Below the pieces are notes generated by a model. The model was not told where the DNA came from and searched no databases. It saw only the letters and a program-made list of their open reading frames with translations. From contig JAFQKQ010000024.1 of the NCBI GenBank assembly GCA_017396845.1, positions 1 to 54,463 of the forward strand: 54,463 nt of DNA, given 5' to 3'. This document shows positions 1 to 8,841 of the stretch, piece after piece; within the stretch, counting starts at the first letter, position 1; every line of letters starts with the position of its first letter. Position numbers and translations under genes: made by a program. Origin of the DNA: Clostridia bacterium (GTDB lineage Bacteria > Bacillota > Clostridia > Christensenellales > Aristaeellaceae).

Positions 1-450
1 CTGAGGCTGATTAAGAAGCTGATCGCGAAATACAACCTGACCGCCATATACATCACCCACGACCTGGGCGTAGTGGCAAACGTCGCCGAGCGAATCGCCG
101 TCATGTACGCGGGCGATATCGTGGAAATCGGAACGAGCGAAGAGGTATTTTTTGATCCGCGCCATCCCTACACATGGGCGCTGCTTTCTTCGCTTCCGCA
201 GCTTGGCGTAAAGGGCGAGGATCTGTATTCCATTCAGGGTACGCCTCCCAATCTCTTTCAGGAAATCAAGGGCGATCCCTTTGCACCCAGAAACCCCAAT
301 GCTCTCAAAATCGACTTTGTAAAGCGCCCGCCGTTTTTTGATGTGAGTGAAACGCACAAGGCGCGCACATGGCTTCTGGATCCCAGAGCCCCCAAGGTCA
401 ACCCGCCCGAGAGCATATTGAAGCTTCGCGAAAAGGAGGCGGCAAAGTAA
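1..450 (+). CDS. oppD: Oligopeptide/dipeptide ABC transporter ATP-binding protein, OppD/DppD type (5' end outside window)
   Basis: C-terminal 149 residues of a peptide-importer ATPase; the reading frame is open from base 1, so the Walker A, signature and Walker B parts lie upstream. Visible are the H-loop ([16 protein letters not shown], residues about 17-32) and the tail typical of peptide and nickel ABC ATPases ([13 protein letters not shown]). The tail normally carries a Cys-rich stretch (GCpFxPRCp) that binds an iron-sulfur cluster in some DppD proteins; here it reads GDPFAPRNP with no cysteine. It would couple ATP hydrolysis to peptide uptake at the cytoplasmic face. The stop overlaps the ATG of the next gene by one base, so the two ATPases are translationally coupled, as in opp/dpp operons. 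The ligand cannot be told from this fragment. Confidence 0.9.
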   Translation: MRLIKKLIAKYNLTAIYITHDLGVVANVAERIAVMYAGDIVEIGTSEEVFFDPRHPYTWALLSSLPQLGVKGEDLYSIQGTPPNLFQEIKGDPFAPRNPNALKIDFVKRPPFFDVSETHKARTWLLDPRAPKVNPPESILKLREKEAAK

Positions 451-1370
451 TGAGCGATGTGCTTCTTTCGGTAAAAAACCTCGTCGTTCAGTTCGGAAAA
501 CGCCGCCGCCCCTTCACAGCGGTAAACGACGTATCCTTTGATATCTATAAGGGAGAAACCTTCGGCCTCGTAGGCGAATCCGGAAGCGGCAAGACCACCA
601 TCGGCCGCGCAGTTATCCGCGTAACGCCTACCTCCGGCGGCGTTATCGAGTATAACGGGCAGAAGATCAACGGCAAAATCGATAAAAACCTGGATAAGGA
701 TATTACCCGTAAAATCCAGATGATCTTTCAGGATCCCATGGCGTCGCTCAACGAGCGCGCAAAGGTGGACTATATCGTATCCGAAGGCATTTATCGATCC
801 ACCGACAGGGAAACGCGCAAAAAGCTGGTTGACAAGGCGCTCATGGATGTAGGTCTGCTTCCGGAGTTTTCCAGCCGTTTCCCGCATGAATTCTCCGGCG
901 GTCAGCGCCAACGCATCGGTATTGCCCGCGCGCTTATCATGCAGCCGGAATTCATTATTGCGGACGAGCCCATCAGCGCGCTGGACGTATCCATCCGCGC
1001 ACAGGTACTCAATCTTTTAAGCGAACTTCAGAAAAAACGCGGGCTTACCTATCTGTTTATCTCCCACGATCTGAGCGTTATGCGCTTTATCTGCGACAGG
1101 ATTGCCGTCATTCACAAGGGAAAGATTGTGGAGCTTGCAGAAACCGAAAAACTGTTTAAACACCCGCTCCATCCGTATACCCGCGCGCTGCTCTCCGCCG
1201 TACCTATGCCGGATCCTGTTTCCGAAAAGAACAAGGTGCTTACCGTGTACGATCCGTCCGTTCACCATTATGAAAAAGACAAACCCGTATGGACGGAAAT
1301 CGAAGAGGGGCATTTCGTATACGGAAACAATGCTGAGATTCGGAAATACGAAGAGGAACTGGAAAAATGA
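450..1370 (+). CDS. oppF: Oligopeptide/dipeptide ABC transporter ATP-binding protein, OppF/DppF type
   Basis: A 306-residue second ATPase of the peptide importer. Visible motifs are Walker [10 protein letters not shown] (about residue 42), the Q-loop in QMIFQDP, the ABC signature [10 protein letters not shown], Walker B FIIADEP and the H-loop FISHDLSVM, followed by the peptide-transporter tail [12 protein letters not shown]. The start chosen is the ATG at 450, which has AAGGAGG at 433-439; longer in-frame extensions run back inside oppD without a ribosome site. It is expected to form a heterodimer with the upstream OppD. Its stop overlaps the start of the alanine racemase gene by 4 nt (ATGA), so the racemase is part of the transporter operon. 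Confidence 0.93.
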   Translation: MSDVLLSVKNLVVQFGKRRRPFTAVNDVSFDIYKGETFGLVGESGSGKTTIGRAVIRVTPTSGGVIEYNGQKINGKIDKNLDKDITRKIQMIFQDPMASLNERAKVDYIVSEGIYRSTDRETRKKLVDKALMDVGLLPEFSSRFPHEFSGGQRQRIGIARALIMQPEFIIADEPISALDVSIRAQVLNLLSELQKKRGLTYLFISHDLSVMRFICDRIAVIHKGKIVELAETEKLFKHPLHPYTRALLSAVPMPDPVSEKNKVLTVYDPSVHHYEKDKPVWTEIEEGHFVYGNNAEIRKYEEELEK

Positions 1371-2506
1371 ATAGAAATGAAGCCGCCGCCCGCTGCTGGG
1401 CGGAAATCAATATGGGCGCGATGATTGAGAATTATAAAACCGCCCTTTCGTTTCTCTCATCCGAGACCACGCTCATTCCGGTACTCAAGGCAAACGCCTA
1501 CGGCTGCGGCGCCGAGTATGTTTCTCAAGCGCTCTATCATGAAGGCGCGCGCCTGTTTGCGGTTGCGAGCCTTCTGGAAGCCGTGGAAATCAAGCGTGCG
1601 CTTCCGACAGATGCGGACGTGCTGGTTCTGGGACTTGTCTCCTTGCCGGAGCTTCCCCGCGCAATTCATGAGAACCTGGTTCTGACAGGCTTTTCCGAAA
1701 AGAATCTTCGTGAAATTTCAAAATGCGCCCTTGAGCTTCATAAGGAAGCAAGGGTTCATTTGAAGGTGGACACCGGCCTTCACCGCCTCGGATTTTCGCC
1801 CGATGAAACGGATGCGCTCGTTTGTTCGGCGCTGCTTCCGGGAATTCATGCGGAAGGGCTTTACACTCATCTCGCACTCAGAAACCGCGAGGAGGACGAC
1901 AGGCAGTTTGCGCATCTTGAAAATGCCCGAATGGCGCTTGAAAACGCGGGGGTGGAGATCCCCATGCTTCATGCCTGCGACTCCATCGGCATGGTGCGCT
2001 ATCCTGACAGGCATTACGGCGCTGTCCGCGCGGGTGCATGGCTGTATGGCAACTGCCCCTACCGCTACGAGCATCCGGAAAAATGCCGCGAAGTAATATC
2101 GATCAAATGCCGCGTCGCGCAGATCCGCACAGTTGCCGCCGGCTCCTGCGTGGGATACGATGACGAACACCCGCTTGAAAGGGAAACGCGCGTAGCAACG
2201 CTTTCCGCCGGATATGTAGACGGCTTTCCGAGGCTCAATAACAAGGGCGAAGTGCTGATCAATGGCAAGCGCGCCCGCGTTCTGGGGCTGGTATGCATGG
2301 ATCAGATGATGGTGGATGTAACGGACATCCCCGAGGCGACGGAAGGTGATGAAGCGACGCTGCTCGGAAACGGCATCGGCGTAATTGAATACGCGGCTGC
2401 GGCGGGTCTCAATCGAAATGAAGCCTTTTCCAGAATCGGACGCAGAATACCGAGAATCTATCATAATGAAGGACAGGTACTGAAAATTCAGGCGGATATT
2501 GAATAA
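1367..2506 (+). CDS. alr: Alanine racemase, PLP-dependent
   Basis: 379 residues, a normal length for Alr. The PLP lysine is K41 in VLKANAYG, the second catalytic base is Y264 in VGYDDEH, and the C-terminal domain carries [10 protein letters not shown] (about 280) and [11 protein letters not shown] (about 309). It interconverts L- and D-alanine for peptidoglycan and acts in the cytoplasm. The gene is the last of a peptide-importer operon, coupled to oppF by an ATGA overlap, and is followed by a strong terminator. The linkage suggests handling of imported alanine-containing peptides, but that is inference; the enzyme may equally be the cell's housekeeping racemase. Specificity for another amino acid such as serine cannot be excluded from the motifs alone. 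Confidence 0.9.
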   Translation: MNRNEAAARCWAEINMGAMIENYKTALSFLSSETTLIPVLKANAYGCGAEYVSQALYHEGARLFAVASLLEAVEIKRALPTDADVLVLGLVSLPELPRAIHENLVLTGFSEKNLREISKCALELHKEARVHLKVDTGLHRLGFSPDETDALVCSALLPGIHAEGLYTHLALRNREEDDRQFAHLENARMALENAGVEIPMLHACDSIGMVRYPDRHYGAVRAGAWLYGNCPYRYEHPEKCREVISIKCRVAQIRTVAAGSCVGYDDEHPLERETRVATLSAGYVDGFPRLNNKGEVLINGKRARVLGLVCMDQMMVDVTDIPEATEGDEATLLGNGIGVIEYAAAAGLNRNEAFSRIGRRIPRIYHNEGQVLKIQADIE

Positions 2507-2531
2507 AAACCAGATAAACCCAAAAATCAAG

Positions 2532-2571
2532 GGGGCTGCTGCAGAATGTTTGCTTCTGCGGCAGCCCCTTT
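2532..2571. terminator. Bidirectional hairpin terminator between alr and the GH1 gene
   Basis: 15-bp stem 2532-2546 / 2554-2568 with one G-T type mismatch and a 7-nt loop. Flanked by TTT on the plus side and by an A-rich stretch (2515-2530) that gives a U-rich tail on the minus strand. It lies between two convergent genes, so it can end both transcripts. Confidence 0.85.
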
Positions 2572-2580
2572 GAAAACATA

Positions 2581-3906
2581 TTATCCTTCGTTCATGACCT
2601 TGAGGATAAAATCGCGATACCAGTAGGCGCTTTTTTTCCATGTGCGCTCCATGGTCTCGAAATTGGTGTGGATGAGGCCGTATTTGGATTCATAACCTGC
2701 GCTCCACTCAAAATTATCCATGAGTGACCAGAGATAATAACCGCGCACATCGATACCCTCGCCAAGCAATTCGTCAACGGATTTCAGCGCCTTATCGATA
2801 TATGCGATACGCTCGTCATCGTGGATCATGCCGTCGGAAGCGGGCGTCTCATTTTTTCCTGAGAATCCGTTCTCCGTCACATACACAGGGATATTCAGCT
2901 TATAGGAAGCCTTTATGAATTTTAGTATTTTGCCGAGATTCTCGGGATGAGATTGATGCTGTATGTAGAAATTACCGCCGTTTTCACCCGATGTCTCCGC
3001 CTGTTTCCTTACGCCCACGGTGAGCGTATTGTAATAATTCATGCCGTAGAAATCAATGGGCAGATTGGTAAGCCGAAAGTCTTCGTCATACATGATGGGC
3101 AGCGTGCCCTCATGGTAGAATTTATCGAGGATATATTTGCTGTAGCCCTGGCCCAGCAGACGGTCGGTATAGAACTTCCAGTTCTCCTCGTCCTCATCCT
3201 TCGCCAGCGCAATATCCTCAGGAGAATCGGTGCGGGGGAAACGCTTCCAGATATCAATGACCACGCCGATCTTTCCCTTTGCGCCGGATGCGCGGAATGC
3301 TTCAACGCCTGCGCCGGAAGCGGTCATTACATTGTGACGCGCCTGATTTCCCCACGCCTTGTCCTTGTGACCGGGGGCAAAGAATCCCAGTCCATAACCG
3401 ACATATGTAGCGATAGGCTCGTTGATCGTTACCCAGTATGGCACCGTGCCGCCGAATTCGCGGAACATCTTATCGGCATACTCGCTGAACCAGTATTGAC
3501 TGTCGCGGTTTACCCAGCCGCCCTTTTCCTCAAGCGCCTGCGGAAGATCCCAGTGATAGAGCGTTACGTTGGGTGCGATGCCCGCCTCCAGCAGTTTATC
3601 GAAGCAGCGCTTATAATAATCCACGCCCTTTTGATTGAGCGCGCCTGTGCCCTTGGGCAGCACGCGGCCCCATGAGATGGACATACGGTAGCTGTTTATG
3701 CCCAAATCTTTCATTTGCTTGAGGTCATCGTCAAACATTGTGTAGCTCTGACATGCGGCTGACGGCTTTGCGCCGCCCTTTATCTTGCCCGGTTTGTCCG
3801 CGAAAGCGTCCCAGATGCTCGCGCCGCGTCCATCCGCAAAACCGCCGCCTTCGATCTGTGCTGCTGCGGTGGCTACGCCAAACAGGAAATCTTTTTTGAA
3901 ATTCAT
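2581..3906 (-). CDS. Glycoside hydrolase family 1 beta-glucosidase
   Basis: 441 residues, typical GH1 length, with no signal peptide, so cytoplasmic. The acid/base is E163 in TINEP and the nucleophile E345 in VTENG; YHWDLPQAL (about 117) and the C-terminal WSLMDNFEWSAGY also fit GH1. It would hydrolyse beta-linked glucosides (for example cellobiose-type or aryl glucosides) brought in by a transporter. No clear phospho-sugar specificity signature was assessed, so 6-phospho-beta-glucosidase activity cannot be formally excluded, but no PTS genes are nearby. The ATG at 3906 has AGGAGG about 7 nt upstream. It is downstream of a beta-propeller gene on the same strand, 194 nt away, and has its own candidate -10 element. 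Confidence 0.92.
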   Translation of the reverse strand: MNFKKDFLFGVATAAAQIEGGGFADGRGASIWDAFADKPGKIKGGAKPSAACQSYTMFDDDLKQMKDLGINSYRMSISWGRVLPKGTGALNQKGVDYYKRCFDKLLEAGIAPNVTLYHWDLPQALEEKGGWVNRDSQYWFSEYADKMFREFGGTVPYWVTINEPIATYVGYGLGFFAPGHKDKAWGNQARHNVMTASGAGVEAFRASGAKGKIGVVIDIWKRFPRTDSPEDIALAKDEDEENWKFYTDRLLGQGYSKYILDKFYHEGTLPIMYDEDFRLTNLPIDFYGMNYYNTLTVGVRKQAETSGENGGNFYIQHQSHPENLGKILKFIKASYKLNIPVYVTENGFSGKNETPASDGMIHDDERIAYIDKALKSVDELLGEGIDVRGYYLWSLMDNFEWSAGYESKYGLIHTNFETMERTWKKSAYWYRDFILKVMNEG

Positions 3907-4100
3907 ATGCTTGCCTCCTCACAAAAATCCATTATTCATGGAAGCGGAAATTATAGATAAGAATAGCGCGCTTTGCGATGCCGGCTGCTGCCGTTTCGCA
4001 GCTGAATGAGGGGGCGGCTTTTGTCCTAAATATGCGGGATTTGGCGACAAAAACCGGAATTGCTTCGGTGAATCCGGAAAAAGGGGCAGACCCTGCGGGT
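3907..4100 (-). promoter_or_regulatory. Leader region of the GH1 gene with candidate -10 box and inverted repeat
   Basis: On the minus strand a TATAAT lies at 3955-3950, about 45 nt before the GH1 start; the hexamer 17 nt further up is poor (3 of 6). Upstream sits an 11-nt inverted repeat with one mismatch (4015-4025 and 4046-4056, CGGCTTTTGTC / GACAAAAACCG), which could be an operator or a weak terminator of the propeller gene. No coding sequence is seen in this gap. Confidence 0.4.
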
Positions 4101-5285
4101 TTACTCCTCGCTTCTCAGCGCATGCATTGCGTCTGTTACATCGAAGGTGTACATGCCTCTGAAGCCCTCGTAAACGGAGTCGATGGAGATCATTTTTCCG
4201 GTCGGAGACCATACGGGATGGAGGTCGCAGCGGATATCTATCGTTGGGTATGATGCGCAGCGGAAACGTCCAAGCAGGCCGCCTCTTCTCGTGACCGCGT
4301 CGTACAGATAGAGCTCGCGGCAGCCGTCGGCCTTGGGATAGCTGTCGTAGAGCAGATATTCGCGGTTGGGGGAATAGCTGATGTGGCCGTCGAACAGGAA
4401 AAACGACGGATCTACAGCTTTGCCGGTATGCGTTTGATCGGTAAGCTCGTAGAGCTGATTGCCCATATCGCCGAGCTCCAGACCCGATGAATGGAATGCG
4501 ATTACGCTTGGCGATACCCAGTAATAGTGGCTTGCGTAGGCGTAATCGGAAAGTACGAATACATCGCTTCCGTCGGTGTTTGCCGTGATGATAGCGCTTT
4601 TCCAGCCGCTGTTACTAAAGTTTCTCAAGAGGAATGCAAACCTTGTGCCGTCGGTATTGAAATTGATGTGGTTGATCATGATCTTCTGATCCTTGCCGCC
4701 GAAGAAGCCGCCGGTCAGATCCCAGAGTGTCTGAAGGGACAGGATCAGACGGAAGTTTCCCGTTTCGAGATCGATCAGATAGATACCGTCGTTTGACGGA
4801 TGGTTATCGTTTTTCCAATCGTCCGTTCGCCCCGCATAACCGTAGCCCGGACGGAAGTCGAACATGCGATCAAAGTTTATGCTGAGGGCATGCTTTCCGG
4901 TGGGGGAAACGTTTGCAATCGGGCGGTCGATCGTGCGCTCCTTGCCGGTTTTGAGGTTCTTGATCACGCACGCGTAGCCGCAGGCGTTGTTTTTGCGGGT
5001 ATTCCAGATCACGGTATCTTCCGAATTGGGGAGCCACTGTAAAAAGCATCCCTGCTGGAAGCACCAGGCGGTTGTCTCGGCAAATTTTTCCTTTTCGCCC
5101 GTTTTCAGATCGATTACATACAGTTCAGCAATATCATCCTTTTCGGGCAGGCGGTCCCAGAAGTTTACGCGCATGGCGAGATGGCGCGAACCGGTCGAGT
5201 CGAAAGCGGGAATATCGTAATAACCGAAAAACCACTGGCCGTCGTCAGGCGTAATGCGGACGGCTTTTGCCGGGAGCTGTTTCAT
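4101..5285 (-). CDS. Cytoplasmic beta-propeller protein, oligogalacturonate-lyase-like (PL22/TolB-type fold)
   Basis: 394 residues without signal peptide or membrane segment. Repeating blade-like units are visible, each with a strand pattern such as LYVIDLKTGEKEKF, VIKNLKTGKERTI, IYLIDLETGNFRL and LYLYDAVTRRGG, spaced as in WD40/TolB propellers. The overall pattern (DPSFFLFDGHISYSPNREYLLYDS reduced to its core DGHISYSP, and a late LHPVWSPTGKMI) resembles oligogalacturonate lyases of family PL22, which act on short unsaturated pectic oligomers in the cytoplasm. I cannot confirm the catalytic residues. The ATG at 5285 has AGGAGG 8 nt upstream. It follows a terminator that closes the thioredoxin operon and precedes the GH1 gene, so a role in oligosaccharide breakdown is plausible but inferred. 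Confidence 0.5.
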   Translation of the reverse strand: MKQLPAKAVRITPDDGQWFFGYYDIPAFDSTGSRHLAMRVNFWDRLPEKDDIAELYVIDLKTGEKEKFAETTAWCFQQGCFLQWLPNSEDTVIWNTRKNNACGYACVIKNLKTGKERTIDRPIANVSPTGKHALSINFDRMFDFRPGYGYAGRTDDWKNDNHPSNDGIYLIDLETGNFRLILSLQTLWDLTGGFFGGKDQKIMINHINFNTDGTRFAFLLRNFSNSGWKSAIITANTDGSDVFVLSDYAYASHYYWVSPSVIAFHSSGLELGDMGNQLYELTDQTHTGKAVDPSFFLFDGHISYSPNREYLLYDSYPKADGCRELYLYDAVTRRGGLLGRFRCASYPTIDIRCDLHPVWSPTGKMISIDSVYEGFRGMYTFDVTDAMHALRSEE

Positions 5286-5304
5286 ATCGCTTTCCTCCTG
5301 TGTG

Positions 5305-5342
5305 TAAATGAAATAAAGAAAGCCTGTGCATACAGACTTTCT
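5305..5342 (-). terminator. Terminator after the thioredoxin gene
   Basis: On the minus strand an 11-bp stem (5342-5332 / 5327-5317, one mismatch) with a 4-nt loop is followed by a T-rich tail (complement of 5316-5305). It lies 10 nt past the trxA stop and just ahead of the ribosome site of the propeller gene, so it could also act as an attenuator for that gene. Confidence 0.75.
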
Positions 5343-5351
5343 CCATGTGTG

Positions 5352-5660
5352 TTACAGATGCTTCTTGATCAGGTTTTCAAATGCGGGCTTTCCCTGCATG
5401 CCGATCAAGCGGTCTGCTTCTTTGCCGTCCTTAAACAGGATCAGCGTGGGAATGCTCATTACGCCCAGCTGAATGGCGGAATCGGGGTATTCGTCGATGT
5501 TGAGCTTTCCGAATCGCACGCTGCCCTGATAGGTTTCGCTTAATGCTTCCAGAATCGGCGCAGCCATGCGGCAAGGGCCGCACCAGGGCGCCCAGAAGTC
5601 GACGAGCGTGAGTCCGTTAAGGTTCTCGGGGCGAAGGCTGTCAGCGGTAAAAATTTCCAT
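5352..5660 (-). CDS. trxA: Thioredoxin
   Basis: 102 residues, standard thioredoxin size. The active site WCGPC is at residues 26-30, the cis-proline motif MSIPTLILF near 70, and the C-terminal helix follows. It reduces disulfides in cytoplasmic partners. The gene is the last of a five-gene operon; AGGAGG upstream of its ATG sits in the 12-nt gap behind the RseC-like gene. That immediate neighbour is a membrane protein with a redox-type Cys cluster, so the two could exchange electrons, which is inference. No thioredoxin reductase gene is present in the window. Confidence 0.95.
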   Translation of the reverse strand: MEIFTADSLRPENLNGLTLVDFWAPWCGPCRMAAPILEALSETYQGSVRFGKLNIDEYPDSAIQLGVMSIPTLILFKDGKEADRLIGMQGKPAFENLIKKHL

Positions 5661-5672
5661 GGGATCCTCCTG

Positions 5673-6077
5673 TCAATCGATATAGTCGATATTTTTGCGC
5701 GCGCTGCAGGCGAATGTGCCTTTGGTGCGGCGCTTTTTTTCTGTGAGAACAATATACAATGAGCCGGCGGCGAGAAAGGCGAGCGATGTGAGCGCCTGCG
5801 CCCATTCCGCTTTGAAAAGCGCCCAGCCGATCAAAAGACCGATAAAGAGAGATACAAGCGGTATGCCGTAGGCGATCATGGTTGCGCGGGTGAGCATTCT
5901 GTCGCCGATTTCGAGCGTTACGGTATCGCCTTCTTTATAGTCGCCCTTTGGAAGCGGGTAGTGCATGATTGCCTTTTGTCCCATCTGACACGCGCGGCAT
6001 TCTCCGCAGGCTTCCGTGCGTGTGATTTCCGCCATCAGCTTTCCGCGAACGGATACGACAATGGCATCTCGCTTCAA
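5673..6077 (-). CDS. RseC/SoxR-reducing-system family membrane protein
   Basis: 134 residues. An N-terminal soluble part holds the Cys cluster C24-GE-C27-RA-C30 within EACGECRAC, followed by a beta-rich segment (GDTVTLEIGD) and two membrane helices (about residues 68-86 and 91-110), then a basic tail with one more Cys. This matches the RseC family (PF04246), proteins linked in other bacteria to reduction of SoxR and to the Rnf complex. The start overlaps the end of the IspD-like gene by 4 nt (ATGA), so it belongs to the lipid-headgroup-like operon, with thioredoxin directly behind it. Its function in this setting is unknown. Confidence 0.8.
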   Translation of the reverse strand: MKRDAIVVSVRGKLMAEITRTEACGECRACQMGQKAIMHYPLPKGDYKEGDTVTLEIGDRMLTRATMIAYGIPLVSLFIGLLIGWALFKAEWAQALTSLAFLAAGSLYIVLTEKKRRTKGTFACSARKNIDYID

Positions 6078-6727
6078 TTCCGATTCCTCCTTTTTCTAAG
6101 AAGGGATGCAATATACTGCTTTTCCCAGGGGTAGGTGAGCTTCAGGTTCTCGGGGAAATCGTAATATTTCATGAGCCGAATCTCCTCGGGCAGCTGCTGC
6201 GCGACCTCTGTAAGCGGGCTTTCGGAATCAAAATGCGCATACAGCAGCGGAAAATCGTAGCTTTCAGGCGACTGCATAAGGTAGTAGCGGCTTCTGTCCA
6301 CCGCATGCATGTCCAAACAGCCCAGACTGTCCGTAATCGCCTGCGCAGTGGTTACGGCGTGATAGCCCTCCGATATCAGGCGGATGTAAGTATCGATCAA
6401 TTCTCCCGTTACAAGCGGACGAACCGCGTCCATTATTATTACGCGTTCGCAGGCTGCTTCATTCAGATACATAAGGCCGTTTTTCAGCGTTTCATTCCGT
6501 TTTTCGCCGGCAGGAACGAATACAACCGAAGGATAGAGCGTCTGAAGGCGCTTTACGGCCTTTGACGGGTGAGCGGCGATTACGATGGTATCTATGCTTT
6601 TGGCGTTCATAGCCGCCTCGATTGCGTATTCAATCACCATTTTTCCGAGAATCTTGTGGTATTGCTTGGGAAGCGCGCTTTGAAACCGCTGTCCGCTTCC
6701 GCCGGAGAGTATTAAAGCTGCGTTCAT
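6074..6727 (-). CDS. IspD/TarI-like cytidylyltransferase
   Basis: 217 residues of the IspD nucleotidyltransferase superfamily. Visible are the N-terminal nucleotide loop LSGGSGQRF followed by PKQY (about residues 7-23), the metal/cytidine motif MDAVRPLVT (about 99-107), and QSPESYDF (about 152). It should transfer CMP from CTP to a phosphorylated alcohol, giving a CDP-alcohol. In true IspD the substrate is methylerythritol 4-phosphate, in TarI ribitol 5-phosphate. The N-terminal loop has S where IspD usually has A, and the usual C-terminal TDE motif is altered (LTEVAQQ). The gene overlaps both neighbours by 4 nt, and the upstream one is a CDP-alcohol phosphotransferase, so a role in making a CDP-alcohol for lipid headgroup transfer is favoured over isoprenoid synthesis. 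Confidence 0.75.
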   Translation of the reverse strand: MNAALILSGGSGQRFQSALPKQYHKILGKMVIEYAIEAAMNAKSIDTIVIAAHPSKAVKRLQTLYPSVVFVPAGEKRNETLKNGLMYLNEAACERVIIMDAVRPLVTGELIDTYIRLISEGYHAVTTAQAITDSLGCLDMHAVDRSRYYLMQSPESYDFPLLYAHFDSESPLTEVAQQLPEEIRLMKYYDFPENLKLTYPWEKQYIASLLRKRRNRN

Positions 6728-8820
6728 GGAGCGGCTTCCTCCGATGTGTTTTCTGCATGATCGTCTGTTTTCAAATTTTCTTCTGCGAATGACGTCTCCG
6801 CTGCTTCTGCTGCTTCCGTCTCTTCGCGCTTTTCATCGCTGTTTCCCGCTTCCGTTTCGGGGCGGGTGCCGCTCTTGATCAGCATTGCGCCGACGCCGAG
6901 CGCCACGTAGAAGATTTCGCGGATTCGGGAGAGGAGGGAGGCGGTTACGCCGAAGGAGGCGGAAACGCCCGTCCAGCCGAGGCTGAGCGCGAGACCGAAT
7001 TCGCGCGAGCCCACCTGCATTGGCACAAAGAACATCAGATTTCCGATCAGGGACGCACAGCCCAATGCGATCACGCATTCGGGATAGGTTATCTTAACGC
7101 CCAATATCAGGAATATGATGTAGAATTCCACTGCTTCCATCAGGCGGGCGGCGTATTCCATGCAGACGGTTGCCCAGAAATCGCGCTTTCTGGCGTGAAA
7201 AGCCATCATTTCACGGTCAACGGTTTCAAGGCTTTCGCGGTTTTTATCGATCAGATTGGAAAAGACGCGGCCAATAAGCGGTATGCGGGAAAGAAGCGAA
7301 AGGAACGGAACCGCAAGCCCCTTGCTTCCGCTTCTGAAAAATGCAAAGCATATGTACACGCCCAGCATCGCAACAAGAATTGCAACGAGGGGCGCAAGTA
7401 TCCCCTTTGAGAATCCGAAGAAAATCAGGAATAATACGGCCGATGTGAGCCAGTACATGATGTGCGAAAAGGTATGCATCACGGTGAACGTGAGCGTGGT
7501 GGCGGTTGCCTTTTCTGTGCCGATTTTCGGCTTCAACTCCATAATTCTGTAGGGTTCTCCGCCGATCATGCCGACCGGAGTCACATGGTTGAGCGCGAAG
7601 CCGGATATCACCACTTTAAACATATGAACAAAGGATATGCGCTTTTTGTCCTCGCCCATAATCTGAAGGTAGGCAAATGTATGAACCGCGTATATCGCCG
7701 CCCAGAGCCCGATCAGCGACGGAAGCCATATCGGCATGGAATGCAGTATTGCCTGCCAGTCAATCCGACCAAGGTCGGTTTTGGCCAGCATGAATATCAC
7801 GCCGACGACGCCGATGATAAAGAATACCACGGGCATGCGTTTCTTCTTTTCTATGGGCGTTTCGCTTCCGGGAAGGCGGCAGTGCACAAGCACGTTTTCC
7901 GCGATGATTTCATAGCGCGAACGCATGAAGCGGCACAGAAAGCCGAACACGAAGAGCTCAATCGGAAAATACAGAAGCGGCGCGCCGATCAGCACGCAGC
8001 CGAAGAGCGTGTAGGCGCGGGCGTTGAAGGTGAGAATATTGGTGAGCTGAATGTATTTAAGACTCTCCTTGCGGTACTGCTCCCGGGCTTCCTTTTTCTG
8101 CTCCGGCTCCGCTTGTTCATATCCCTTAATCAGCCTTTGGAAATTCGGCGTGGCAAGCTCCTGCATGAAGGTATACATGCCGTAGAAGAACAGATAGATT
8201 TTCTGAAAGCGCGCGCCTGTCCAGGGGAGAGAGGCGCGGGATTTTGCAATCTCTCTGGAGCTGTCCAATTCGCTTGCGCTTTTGCCCTTCAGAAAGAACA
8301 GATGGATATTTCTTAAGTAATCCGCGATCATGCACTGGCGTTCATGCCCGAATATCGCGCATATGAATACGACTACCCAGATCCAGCCGCCCCAGGGCTT
8401 ACCGCCGGAGAAGGGAATCGCATGATCCATGAGCCTAAGGCACAGTGCGCAGTATATGGCGACATACCATACGCTGGTCGAGAGCCCGTCGAGGATGCGG
8501 CCAAGGGTGGACTTGTTGCCGGTCAGGCGTGCAAGCTGCCCGTCGGTGGAATCAAGGATATTGGCAAATATTACAAGCAGTACGCCGATCAGATTGATGC
8601 TGAAGTTTTCGGGATAAAACAATAGGCCGCCGGTAAAGCCGATGCCCATGCTGAGCAGCGTGACCATATTGGGGGACCAACCGATCTTCATGAAAAAGCG
8701 AGCCCACAGATACCCCAGGGGCTTTGTAAATATCCTGTCGAAAAACTCTTCGGTATCTTCCGACTTATAGGCCGCGCGGATGTCCGTGCGCATCCTTTGA
8801 ATGGATTCCCGGATGGCCAT
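6724..8820 (-). CDS. CDP-alcohol phosphatidyltransferase fused to a flippase-like (LPG_synthase_TM) membrane domain
   Basis: 698 residues. The N-terminal half (about 1-310) is a CDP-alcohol phosphatidyltransferase with the signature D90-x2-D93-G94-x2-A97-R98-x8-G107-x3-D111. The fourth signature Asp, expected at 115, is Thr (LDGLSTSV), so the usual catalytic base is missing. The C-terminal half (about 330-645) is a multi-helix domain of the LPG_synthase_TM / YbhN type with HVTPVGMIGGEPYR and QVGSREFGLALSLGW. A 45-residue acidic tail follows. The N-half would transfer a phospho-alcohol from a CDP-alcohol to a lipid acceptor; the C-half resembles proteins that move lipids across the membrane. 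Neighbours supply a kinase (21-nt gap) and a cytidylyltransferase (4-nt overlap). Substrate unknown. Confidence 0.88.
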   Translation of the reverse strand: MAIRESIQRMRTDIRAAYKSEDTEEFFDRIFTKPLGYLWARFFMKIGWSPNMVTLLSMGIGFTGGLLFYPENFSINLIGVLLVIFANILDSTDGQLARLTGNKSTLGRILDGLSTSVWYVAIYCALCLRLMDHAIPFSGGKPWGGWIWVVVFICAIFGHERQCMIADYLRNIHLFFLKGKSASELDSSREIAKSRASLPWTGARFQKIYLFFYGMYTFMQELATPNFQRLIKGYEQAEPEQKKEAREQYRKESLKYIQLTNILTFNARAYTLFGCVLIGAPLLYFPIELFVFGFLCRFMRSRYEIIAENVLVHCRLPGSETPIEKKKRMPVVFFIIGVVGVIFMLAKTDLGRIDWQAILHSMPIWLPSLIGLWAAIYAVHTFAYLQIMGEDKKRISFVHMFKVVISGFALNHVTPVGMIGGEPYRIMELKPKIGTEKATATTLTFTVMHTFSHIMYWLTSAVLFLIFFGFSKGILAPLVAILVAMLGVYICFAFFRSGSKGLAVPFLSLLSRIPLIGRVFSNLIDKNRESLETVDREMMAFHARKRDFWATVCMEYAARLMEAVEFYIIFLILGVKITYPECVIALGCASLIGNLMFFVPMQVGSREFGLALSLGWTGVSASFGVTASLLSRIREIFYVALGVGAMLIKSGTRPETEAGNSDEKREETEAAEAAETSFAEENLKTDDHAENTSEEAAP

Positions 8821-8841
8821 TTTTGTTTTCCTCCCACAAGC

